Shown: positions 54,940 to 62,933 of the stretch, piece after piece | Layout: every line of letters begins with the position of its first letter | Numbering within the stretch: position 1 is the stretch's first letter | Assembly (NCBI RefSeq): GCF_010725055.1 | Contig: NZ_BJKB01000004.1 | Location: forward strand, 62,001 to 126,000 | Direction of reading: 5' to 3' | Source: Gelidibacter japonicus | GTDB taxonomy: Bacteria > Bacteroidota > Bacteroidia > Flavobacteriales > Flavobacteriaceae | Length of the DNA: 64,000 bases | Position numbers and translations under genes: made by a program | The notes under the pieces: generated by a model | Databases searched by the model: none | What the model was told of the DNA's origin: nothing | The model's input: only the letters and a program-made list of their open reading frames with translations

Positions 54940-55086
54940 GACTACCATTTATTAGATAATAATTTATAGTAGGATAAAGTGCGCTTTTGATAAGGTGAAT
55001 TCTATATTTGTATTTTATTAAAACATTGCCTTAAGGACTTATGTAAATTTTGAGATAAGTTTCCAAAACCTTTATTTATCAAGTAA

Positions 55087-56262
55087 ATGAGAATCTTAAT
55101 TATTCATACACGATATCATCATTTTGGAGGGGAGGATAGCGTTGTTGACCAAGAGATTAAAATTCTTGATGAAAAATATACTGTTGACTCATTGATATTT
55201 AAAAATCATGTTGGTTTTAAAGGGGCCCTTCTGTTTGCTTCCTCTATTTGGAATATTAAAAAAGCAAAAATTGTTAAAGCAAAAATTAAAGCATTTAAAC
55301 CCGACATAGTCCATTTACACAATTGGCATTTCTCAACAGGTCCTATAATAATCAGAACCATAAAGAAAATGGGTGTCCCATTGGTGTGTACCCTACATAA
55401 TTACAGATTGTTATGTCCTTCAGCAACCTTAATAAACAAAAACAATTTATTTTTAAATAGCTTAGAACAAAACTTTCCTTGGAATGCTATTAATAATAAA
55501 GTTTATAGAAACTCAAGAATCCTTACCTTTTGGTTGGCTTTCATAGTTTGGAGTCATAAAAAAATTAAAACTTGGGATAAAATTAATTGTTTTATATGTT
55601 TAACCCCCTCAATGGCAAAACTCTATAAAGGCTCTAAATTAGGCATAACCCATGATCGTTTTTTTATTAAACCCCATTTTGTGTTTCCCTCCAAAAACAA
55701 TGAAATGATCGAAAAGGGAAATGATTTTATCTATGTCGGCCGACTTTCAGAAGAAAAAGGAATTCACCTATTAGTCCAAGCGTTTAAACATCTTCCCTAC
55801 AATTTAAAAATCATAGGGGATGGCCCAATGAGAGAAATGATTGAAAAGAATATTTTTGAACATAAAAATATCAGTTATATAAGCTCAATGTCAAGAGAGG
55901 ATATCTTTTTTGAATTAAGAAGCGCTAGTGCTTTAATAAATCCTTCCATTTGTTTAGAAACCTTTGGTTTGACGATTATAGAATCATTTTCTAACCATTG
56001 TGCCGTTATAACAACTAATATTGGAGGGCCATCAGAAATAGTAACTAATGGAATCAATGGAATTCATTTTAAAATAGGTGATGTTGAGGACCTAAAAAGA
56101 CAGATAAAAATTTGGTTTGATTATTCTGATTTAAAAAAGGAGAAAATGAGAAATAATGCCTTTCAGACCTATTTAGAATTATATTCCCCAGATAAGCAAC
56201 TCGGATTTTTTGAGGACATCTATGAAAAAGCTCTTAATGAAGTCAAGAATGACTTTATTTAA
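55087..56262 (+). CDS. Glycosyltransferase, GT4 type
   Basis: A 391-residue GT-B enzyme. The start RILIIHTRYHHFGGEDSVVDQE, then DIVHLHNWHFSTGPIIIRTIKKMGVPLVCTLHNYRLLCPSATL, is an acceptor domain seen in many capsule and O-antigen enzymes. The donor domain has FIYVGRLSEEKGIHLLVQAF, LKIIGDGPMREMIE and NPSICLETFGLTIIESFSNHCAVITTNIGGPSEIV (EX7E motif). Sugar and acceptor are unknown. A 147-bp gap without features precedes it. Confidence 0.92.
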   Translation: MRILIIHTRYHHFGGEDSVVDQEIKILDEKYTVDSLIFKNHVGFKGALLFASSIWNIKKAKIVKAKIKAFKPDIVHLHNWHFSTGPIIIRTIKKMGVPLVCTLHNYRLLCPSATLINKNNLFLNSLEQNFPWNAINNKVYRNSRILTFWLAFIVWSHKKIKTWDKINCFICLTPSMAKLYKGSKLGITHDRFFIKPHFVFPSKNNEMIEKGNDFIYVGRLSEEKGIHLLVQAFKHLPYNLKIIGDGPMREMIEKNIFEHKNISYISSMSREDIFFELRSASALINPSICLETFGLTIIESFSNHCAVITTNIGGPSEIVTNGINGIHFKIGDVEDLKRQIKIWFDYSDLKKEKMRNNAFQTYLELYSPDKQLGFFEDIYEKALNEVKNDFI

Positions 56263-56290
56263 TCATTGTTTAATTTAATGCATTAAAGTT

Positions 56291-57025
56291 TTGAACACAG
56301 TCTGTTTAAATAATTACCATATCTTTAACGATGATATTAATACTATCTTCATTAACAATGAGCAAACAATCATTAATACCATCAATGCCCACTCTTATAT
56401 AGTCGCCAAATCTGATGATGTATTTAAAAATGCCCTTTTAGAATCAGATATTCTACTTCCCGACGGAGAAGGCATTGTCTTAATGGCACGTACCCTGATG
56501 GGCAAAAAAATAAAAAAAATAGCAGGAGCAGATATACACAGCTATTTGCTAAAAGTAGCTAATGATAAAACACTCAAATGCTTTTATCTTGGAGCAAGCG
56601 AATCTACTTTAAAACTGATTAAAAACAAACTTTCAAAGAATCATACTAATATTACTTTCGGTTTCTATTCCCCGCCATTTAAGGATGTTTTTTCAGAATC
56701 CGATAATCGAGATATGCTCAATAAGGTAAATGAGTTTGCTCCTGATATTTTATTTATGGGGATGACTGCTCCAAAGCAGGAGAAATGGGTTCACAATCAT
56801 AAAGACCAAATAAACTCCAAAATTATATGTTCAATTGGGGCGGTGTTCGATTTTATTGCCGAAACCAAGAAACGGGCTCCGGAGTGGGTGATAAATTTAA
56901 AACTGGAATGGTTATACAGAAGCTTTACAGCTTGGAGATTAACAAAAAGATATATTTATTCGACACCTCTCTTTTTAATTGAGGTTTATAAGTTGAAATA
57001 TTTTAAGAAGCAACCTAATGATTAA
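56291..57025 (+). CDS. WecG/TagA/CpsF family glycosyltransferase
   Basis: A 244-residue GT26 enzyme; known members transfer ManNAc or ManNAcA (or glucose in CpsF) to undecaprenyl-linked acceptors. AHSYIVAKSDDVFKNALLESDILLPDGEGIVLMARTL, KIAGADIH, FYLGASESTL, FAPDILFMGMTAPKQEKWV and SIGAVFDFIAETKKRAPEW are family signatures. The frame starts at TTG (56291), with no ATG available near. WecB at the end of the window makes UDP-ManNAc, the likely donor. It overlaps the next gene by 8 bp. Confidence 0.9.
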   Translation: MNTVCLNNYHIFNDDINTIFINNEQTIINTINAHSYIVAKSDDVFKNALLESDILLPDGEGIVLMARTLMGKKIKKIAGADIHSYLLKVANDKTLKCFYLGASESTLKLIKNKLSKNHTNITFGFYSPPFKDVFSESDNRDMLNKVNEFAPDILFMGMTAPKQEKWVHNHKDQINSKIICSIGAVFDFIAETKKRAPEWVINLKLEWLYRSFTAWRLTKRYIYSTPLFLIEVYKLKYFKKQPND

Positions 57026-58217
57026 CTTAACACCTAAAATCTCTATTTTAAAGTCCATTTATTTAGAAAAAGATTTTTCCTTTTTAGCAATTGCAACAAG
57101 TTTATTTTTTCTACCACTTTCTATCAATTTAAGCACATTTGCTTTGATAGTAGGTCTAGCCCTTAAACTAATTCAAGTACTCTTTTTAAAGCAAAAGTTT
57201 TTTGTAGCAAAGTCGTTACGGGTTTCTAGTGCTATAGGGGCATTGTTTTTAGTATATGTTTTACTGAACTGCCTAATACAAAACGATTTACATTACCTTA
57301 TTGCTATTTTTGGAAATGAATTTTCTCCGTGGGTGTTATTGATTTTGGTGCCATTTATATTAAGGGAAAAAAACCAAAACATTATTCTAAGCTATGCATT
57401 TTTTAGTGGCTTAATTGTTGCTTGCCTCTATGTATTGGTGGTGTCCTTCATTTTAAGAATAAATTTTGATAGAGATGCCTTTCAAAATATCATAGACATT
57501 CATCACACCTATTTGTGTATGTATCTTTTGTTTTTTGTCAATTTTTTACTTGAACGTTTTTTTACCAAAACCAAGAAAAACCATTATCTAAAGAGCATAT
57601 CTTATTTGGTTGTGTTTTCCTTGGTTTTTCTATTGATATTTATTTTGAAAAGCAAAGTGTCCATCGTCATTTATGCACTTTTAGTGGGCGGATATCTTGT
57701 GGTTTCCTTTTCAAAGAAAAATGCTATCGTTTATTTGTTCATTGTTTCAGCCTTGACCCTAAGTATTATTCTATTTAATCAAAAACTAAATACGAGTTAT
57801 AAAAATGCTATGGATTTTAGATTGGAGATATGGGGCCAATCAATAAACTCTATAAAAGAAAATCTTTTATTTGGGAATTTAAAAATGCAGGAAAAGGATC
57901 TTTTAAACGAGAAGCATTATTTGAATGGAAGGTATGATTTAATGGACAGTGATTTAAATAGTCATAACCAATATTTGTCGATTTTGCTCAAATATGGCAT
58001 TATTGGTTCTATAATATTAACCCTTTATATTTTAAACTTAATAATGGCGTTTAATACGACCACACCTAAAGAAACGGTTAAAAGTGTTCTCGGGTTTAGT
58101 GTCATTATATTAACAATATTTTATATCGAAAATATATTGGATAGACATCATGGAATTGTATTCGTTACTGTATTTTATAATTATTTCTTAGTTGCTGTTC
58201 AAAATGAAACCAATTAA
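57018..58217 (+). CDS. O-antigen ligase/polymerase family membrane protein (Wzy_C)
   Basis: A 399-residue protein with about 11 membrane segments and a periplasmic loop holding SDLNSHNQYLSILLKYGIIGS, the Wzy_C/WaaL signature (conserved HN in the loop). Earlier, LEIWGQSINSIKENLLFG is also typical. It could be the ligase that moves the finished glycan to its acceptor, with the 52958 protein as polymerase, or the roles could be reversed. It overlaps the WecG-type gene by 8 bp and the propeller gene by 14 bp. Confidence 0.82.
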   Translation: MINLTPKISILKSIYLEKDFSFLAIATSLFFLPLSINLSTFALIVGLALKLIQVLFLKQKFFVAKSLRVSSAIGALFLVYVLLNCLIQNDLHYLIAIFGNEFSPWVLLILVPFILREKNQNIILSYAFFSGLIVACLYVLVVSFILRINFDRDAFQNIIDIHHTYLCMYLLFFVNFLLERFFTKTKKNHYLKSISYLVVFSLVFLLIFILKSKVSIVIYALLVGGYLVVSFSKKNAIVYLFIVSALTLSIILFNQKLNTSYKNAMDFRLEIWGQSINSIKENLLFGNLKMQEKDLLNEKHYLNGRYDLMDSDLNSHNQYLSILLKYGIIGSIILTLYILNLIMAFNTTTPKETVKSVLGFSVIILTIFYIENILDRHHGIVFVTVFYNYFLVAVQNETN

Positions 58218-59124
58218 ACATGCATTTTTATTTATTTTAATATCTATGGGTTCGCAAGCCCAAGAGACATTATTAAGAAATAATTTTTCTGTACGGGATT
58301 TTTTCATAAAAAAGGATTCAATTTTCTTAATAGAAAAAAGAGATGTATCCTATTTTAACTACCTAGAAAAAAATAGAACTGTACAGACTTATTTTATAGG
58401 GGGATATGGTTTGGAGATTTATGATGATTCGAAAAACAATCAAATAATTACGGTTTCAAATGAGTTTTCGCGACCTGTTTCTAGCTTGCGATTTTATAAT
58501 AAATCATTCAAGGAAGTAAAAGATGTGTATTATTACACCGAAGGCCGAAGTTTAGATGCTATAATAATCCCAGATTTAAATTATGCCATTTTAAGCTTGA
58601 GCGATAAAAAGATAATTGTAGTCAATTATGAAAAAAAACCTGATTACGAAATTTCACACAATATCACACTGAGTTCTATTGCAAGAAGCATGGCCTTTAA
58701 AGATGGATATTTGTATTATGCAACCGACTTAGGTGAGATTTTTAAATACAATTTTGCAACCAAAGAAAATACCATTCTGCTTGCTTATGAAAAAATGATT
58801 ACGGATTTTACTATATTCGATAAGTATATTGTTTTTACAACCAAAGAAGGAGAAATTGTAAAATTCTCTTTTGAGAATGGTTTTATTTCAAAATTAGACC
58901 TTAGCACTGATTTTATTTTGAATAGCATCCAATACCAAAAAGACCAACTCATCTGCGGAACTTTTAAAGGAAAAATTTTAGTGATCAATGTTGAGACTAT
59001 GTCCATTTTGGATCAATTAAATTATCATAAAAGAAGTATTCTTAAAATAGTAAACTATAAAAACAATGAGTTTTATTCAAGTAGTATAGATAAAACCATA
59101 AAAAAATGGAAATTAATTCAATAG
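58204..59124 (+). CDS. Exported WD40-like beta-propeller protein
   Basis: The ATG at 58204 gives a signal peptide (KPIKHAFLFILISMGSQAQ) and 306 residues; a TTG four codons earlier is less likely. The rest consists of repeated four-strand blades, such as DGYLYYATDLGEIFKYNF, FDKYIVFTTKEGEIVKFSF, YQKDQLICGTFKGKILVIN and a final YSSSIDKTIKKWKL, the last being WD40-like. There is no catalytic motif. It is translated from within the ligase-like gene (14-bp overlap), which ties it to export or ligation of the polysaccharide, but a function is not known. Confidence 0.75.
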   Translation: MKPIKHAFLFILISMGSQAQETLLRNNFSVRDFFIKKDSIFLIEKRDVSYFNYLEKNRTVQTYFIGGYGLEIYDDSKNNQIITVSNEFSRPVSSLRFYNKSFKEVKDVYYYTEGRSLDAIIIPDLNYAILSLSDKKIIVVNYEKKPDYEISHNITLSSIARSMAFKDGYLYYATDLGEIFKYNFATKENTILLAYEKMITDFTIFDKYIVFTTKEGEIVKFSFENGFISKLDLSTDFILNSIQYQKDQLICGTFKGKILVINVETMSILDQLNYHKRSILKIVNYKNNEFYSSSIDKTIKKWKLIQ

Positions 59125-59420
59125 GAAATCCAATTCAGAAAGTAATAATATAATAAACAGCAGATAAGGAAGTGAAATATATTGTGTGGAGTTAAAACAA
59201 TATTAGCGGCCTAAACGTTATCTGTGTTTATAAAGTGAGCATAGAATATAAAAAATATCGAGCCTTCGTTTTAAATCAGGAATAATACTTTTAATAGCAA
59301 CTATTTATAAGTTAAAACAACTTATAAAACAACAAATTGTATTTTTGCCTTATTCTTATCAAAATTATAGATAAAGCAATCAACGACTTGTTGTTAATTT
59401 TTAATATAATAAATTACTTA
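59125..59420. promoter_or_regulatory. Gap with a -7 box before the UDP-xylose synthase gene
   Basis: TATTTTTG at 59340-59347 matches TAnnTTTG, about 75 bp before the ATG at 59421. The gap suggests a fresh transcript for the last two plus-strand genes. Nothing else is seen in it; an open frame from 59337 would need a TTG start inside the box. Confidence 0.4.
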
Positions 59421-60410
59421 ATGTTAAAAAAGGTATTAATTACAGGAGCTGCAGGATTTTTGGGGTCACATTTATGTGATCGTTTTATTAAGGAGGGGTT
59501 CCATGTAACTGGAATGGATAACTTTATCACTGGTAGCCCATCCAATTTAAAACACTTAGAGCATCATCCACAGTTTAAGTTTATAGAGCACGACGTCACG
59601 GAACATATTGATATTAAGGAAGACATCCATTATATTCTTCACTTTGCATCCCCTGCTAGTCCTATCGATTACTTAAAAATTCCTATTCAAACTTTAAAAG
59701 TGGGCTCCTTAGGCACCCACAATTTGTTGGGTTTGGCGAAAGCAAAAAATGCCAGATTGCTCATTGCATCAACTTCTGAGGTTTATGGAGATCCATTGGT
59801 GCATCCACAATCAGAAGATTACTATGGCAATGTCAATACCATTGGTCCTCGTGGTGTTTATGATGAAGCCAAACGCTTTCAAGAGTCCATTACCATGGCC
59901 TACCACAGGTTTCATGGCCTTGAGACCCGTATTGTCCGGATTTTTAACACCTATGGGCCGCGAATGCGCCTTAACGACGGCCGTGTTATTCCTGCATTTA
60001 TGGGTCAAGCGCTAAGAGGGGAAGATTTAACGATTTTTGGCGACGGTTCGCAAACGCGATCATTTTGTTATGTTGATGATCAGATAGAAGGTATATATAG
60101 ACTGCTTTTCAGTGATTATGCATATCCTGTAAATATTGGCAATCCTCATGAAATTTCGATTAAGGATTTCGCTGAAGAAATTATAAAACTCACCAATACC
60201 AACCAAAAGGTGGTTTATAAAGATCTACCAATTGATGATCCGATGCAACGCCAGCCAGACATTAGTTTAGCTAAAAAACTTTTGGACTGGGAGCCAAAAG
60301 TTGGGAGAGCTGAAGGTATGGCCATTACCTATAAATATTTCAAAAGTCTTTCGGAAGAGGAGTTATATAAAAGTGCACATAAAGATTTTACAAACCATAT
60401 AAAACGATGA
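59421..60410 (+). CDS. UDP-glucuronate decarboxylase (UDP-xylose synthase)
   Basis: It makes UDP-xylose from UDP-glucuronate with bound NAD+. The ATG at 59421 starts directly at [17 protein letters not shown]; an earlier TTG is rejected. SDR-family motifs are [10 protein letters not shown] (8-17), [15 protein letters not shown] (116-130) and [14 protein letters not shown] (Tyr147, Lys151), all specific for UXS; the family Arg is in [16 protein letters not shown]. At 329 residues it is normal. No UDP-glucose dehydrogenase is in the window, so UDP-GlcA must come from elsewhere. Confidence 0.93.
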   Translation: MLKKVLITGAAGFLGSHLCDRFIKEGFHVTGMDNFITGSPSNLKHLEHHPQFKFIEHDVTEHIDIKEDIHYILHFASPASPIDYLKIPIQTLKVGSLGTHNLLGLAKAKNARLLIASTSEVYGDPLVHPQSEDYYGNVNTIGPRGVYDEAKRFQESITMAYHRFHGLETRIVRIFNTYGPRMRLNDGRVIPAFMGQALRGEDLTIFGDGSQTRSFCYVDDQIEGIYRLLFSDYAYPVNIGNPHEISIKDFAEEIIKLTNTNQKVVYKDLPIDDPMQRQPDISLAKKLLDWEPKVGRAEGMAITYKYFKSLSEEELYKSAHKDFTNHIKR

Positions 60411-60411
60411 T

Positions 60412-61770
60412 GTGAGTACTTTTAAACAAGGTCGATATTCTGGATACTTAAGGCCCATTTCATATTTAATTGATTTATGTGTGGTCAATGGTTTGGCGGT
60501 TCTTTATTTTTTCAGAAATATTGACCCGATCCTTTTCGTATTGGTGGTGTCTATGGCCTGGATAATTCTCTCCATAGCTTCAAAATTCTATGAAGTGTAT
60601 AGATATACACGAGAGGTAACCATCTTTTCTTTGGTAATGCGGCAGATGATTCTATTTACCTTGATCATTTTTGCATTTTCCGGATACCACCAGGAATTCA
60701 ATATTGCTCCTAAAACGGTAATTAATTATGTGCTCGCTGTTTTCATCTTGATCACCATCTTTAAGTTTGCGGTGTATTATTTACTCCAAAAATACCGAAT
60801 TTCATTTGGCGGAAATTACAGGAATACGGTCATATTGGGTATCAATAAAAAAACCTTGGCCTTAGAAAACTTCTTTAATACGAATCCTGAATATGGATAC
60901 ATTCATAAAAAAACCTTTAGTTTCCGCGACAAAAAAGATGTCGATCTTAAACTATGCTTTGATTATATCAAGGAAAATGCTATTGATGAGATCTATTGCT
61001 CTATTTCTGAACTTACAAATAGGCAAATCATGGATGTTATTGATTTTGCCGACAATAACCTCAAAATATTGAAATTTTTACCGGACAACAAGGATATTTA
61101 TTCAAAAAAGCTAAAGTATGAGTATTATGATTATATCCCAATACTCACCTTAAGAAATATCCCCCTGGAAGACTCCATAAATCAAATAATTAAAAGGGGT
61201 TTCGATATTTTGTTTTCAAGTTTAGTAATTGTTTTCATCTTGTCATGGCTCACTCCTTTGATTGCCATTTTAATCAAGTTGGAATCAAAAGGTCCTGTGT
61301 TTTTTAAACAGTCTAGAAATGGATTCAATTATAAAGAGTTTGACTGCTATAAATTCAGGTCGATGATGCCAAATAACGAAGCCCATCTGTATCAAGCCAC
61401 GAGAGATGACCAACGTGTAACGAAAGTGGGAAAGCTGTTAAGAAAAACTAGTATTGATGAACTGCCTCAATTCTTTAATGTCCTTTTTGGCGATATGTCC
61501 GTGGTGGGGCCAAGACCGCATATGGTAAGCCATACAAGTATGTACGCAGAGCGAATAGATAAATTTATGGTAAGACACTTTGTCAAACCTGGGATTACGG
61601 GCTTAGCACAAATAAGTGGGTTCAGGGGTGAAATTGAAACCGATAAAGATATAATTGGTCGCGTTAAATATGATATTTTTTACATTGAAAACTGGTCCTT
61701 ATTATTAGATATTAGAATCATTATAAAAACATTTATAAGCGCTATTAAAGGCGATGAGAAGGCTTACTAA
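60412..61770 (+). CDS. Polyprenyl glycosylphosphotransferase (WcaJ-like initiating enzyme)
   Basis: It starts repeat-unit synthesis by moving a sugar-1-phosphate to undecaprenyl phosphate. The 452-residue protein has four to five N-terminal membrane segments, a CoA-binding-like Rossmann part (about 140-250), another membrane helix (about 265-290), and the bacterial sugar transferase domain: KRGFDILFSSLVIVF, GPVFFKQSRNGFNYKEFDCYKFRSM, LRKTSIDELPQFFNVLFGDMSVVGPRPH, FVKPGITGLAQISGFRGE. The start is GTG at 60412, just after the UXS stop. The sugar (Glc, Gal or other) cannot be decided. It is convergent with the next gene (4-bp overlap). Confidence 0.93.
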   Translation: MSTFKQGRYSGYLRPISYLIDLCVVNGLAVLYFFRNIDPILFVLVVSMAWIILSIASKFYEVYRYTREVTIFSLVMRQMILFTLIIFAFSGYHQEFNIAPKTVINYVLAVFILITIFKFAVYYLLQKYRISFGGNYRNTVILGINKKTLALENFFNTNPEYGYIHKKTFSFRDKKDVDLKLCFDYIKENAIDEIYCSISELTNRQIMDVIDFADNNLKILKFLPDNKDIYSKKLKYEYYDYIPILTLRNIPLEDSINQIIKRGFDILFSSLVIVFILSWLTPLIAILIKLESKGPVFFKQSRNGFNYKEFDCYKFRSMMPNNEAHLYQATRDDQRVTKVGKLLRKTSIDELPQFFNVLFGDMSVVGPRPHMVSHTSMYAERIDKFMVRHFVKPGITGLAQISGFRGEIETDKDIIGRVKYDIFYIENWSLLLDIRIIIKTFISAIKGDEKAY

Positions 61771-62933
61771 AGTTGCAGCACTAAACTGTCCAACTGTTTC
61801 TTAAAATCAAAATGCAGCGCCGCAGAGGATTTGATTCTTTCTTTAAAGGCCCCATTGAGACTAGCTTTCTCGATCGTAGAAAGTGTCCGATTTATATCGT
61901 CATACTCCCCAACTTTTGCAACCCACCCAAGTTGGTGTTCTGTAACGATAGCTTCACCCTCACCACCACCAAAATACAGCATAGGAAGCCCTAATTTGGC
62001 GTATTCAAATATTTTTGAGGGTACCGATCCATAAATCCGATTTAGCAATGGAATGATGCCTAAATCGTATTTTAGAAGTGATTTGTGCAGCTCCTCTCGA
62101 GAAACCTCCCCATGATAGCTAATGGGAAGCTCTGGGTGGGCTTCGATGTAGTTTTCTATGCTGGCCTGTTCTGCACCGGAACCATAAATATGGAATTCAA
62201 CATATTTATAGTCGAGTTCTTGACAAAGCCTTAAAATTCCTTGGGCAATTCCCAATAAACCAGCATAGACCATTTTAATTTTATCAGATCCATTCTTGGT
62301 CGAAGTACTGATCTCGGGAGAATCAAAATCAGGGTAGTTTCTATATAACAAGGTTTTCTTTTTTGGGAATAGGTCTGTTATATGAGTCAGTATTTCTTCG
62401 CTTTGACCTAAAATTAAATTGGCCTTCTTATAATTAGAACGTTCAATCCGCTCTAAAACCCGATAGCTGAAATTCTTTTTTAAAGCGCCTAACTCTAGTC
62501 CGGCAATGGGCCACAAATCGCTGACATTGAGAATCAATTGTCGTTTTTTTGAACGTAAAAAAGTGCAGCATGTAAATGCTACCAAAAGTGGCGGCGATTG
62601 AACAATAACAGTTTTGGGAATTTTGTGAAAAAGGAAATACCAGACGAGGCTAAAACTGTAGGATACCATTGCAAATAAACGGATAATCTTATTTTTTGAG
62701 ACGGTGGCATAAATCCATAGGCGATGGATCGCAATCCCTTTTTCATCAGAGCTATGAGTAAATTTACCTCGGTAGAATTTAAAAATTTTTCCTGTCGGAT
62801 AGTTGGGCAATGGTGTGATGACCGAAACCTTAAAGTTTCGATTGTTCAGGCCTTCAGCCAAATGAAAGATCCGATTGGATGCAGCACCAATTTCAGGAGG
62901 AAAATAACTTGTAATGATCAGAATCTCCTTCAT
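61767..62933 (-). CDS. Glycosyltransferase, GT4 (WcaI-like)
   Basis: A 388-residue GT-B enzyme: KEILIITSYFPPEIGAASNRIFHLAEGL, SVITPLPNYPTGKIF, ILNVSDLWPIAGLELGAL, GQSEEIL, then a donor domain (VYAGLLGIAQGILRLCQEL, FHIYGSGAEQASIE, GIIPLLNRIYGSVPSKIFEYAKLGLPMLYFGGGEGE). This matches the WcaI/WbuB-type branch; the last segment replaces the usual EX7E with SKIFEYAKLG, as in that branch. ATG at 62933 overlaps the wecB stop (ATGA); a GTG one codon upstream is less likely. It forms an operon with wecB on the minus strand. Confidence 0.9.
   Translation of the reverse strand: MKEILIITSYFPPEIGAASNRIFHLAEGLNNRNFKVSVITPLPNYPTGKIFKFYRGKFTHSSDEKGIAIHRLWIYATVSKNKIIRLFAMVSYSFSLVWYFLFHKIPKTVIVQSPPLLVAFTCCTFLRSKKRQLILNVSDLWPIAGLELGALKKNFSYRVLERIERSNYKKANLILGQSEEILTHITDLFPKKKTLLYRNYPDFDSPEISTSTKNGSDKIKMVYAGLLGIAQGILRLCQELDYKYVEFHIYGSGAEQASIENYIEAHPELPISYHGEVSREELHKSLLKYDLGIIPLLNRIYGSVPSKIFEYAKLGLPMLYFGGGEGEAIVTEHQLGWVAKVGEYDDINRTLSTIEKASLNGAFKERIKSSAALHFDFKKQLDSLVLQL

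Noticed and set aside
61767-62933. GT4 enzyme without a classic EX7E motif
   Set aside because: The WcaI/WbuB-type branch has a modified motif; the gene is otherwise intact.
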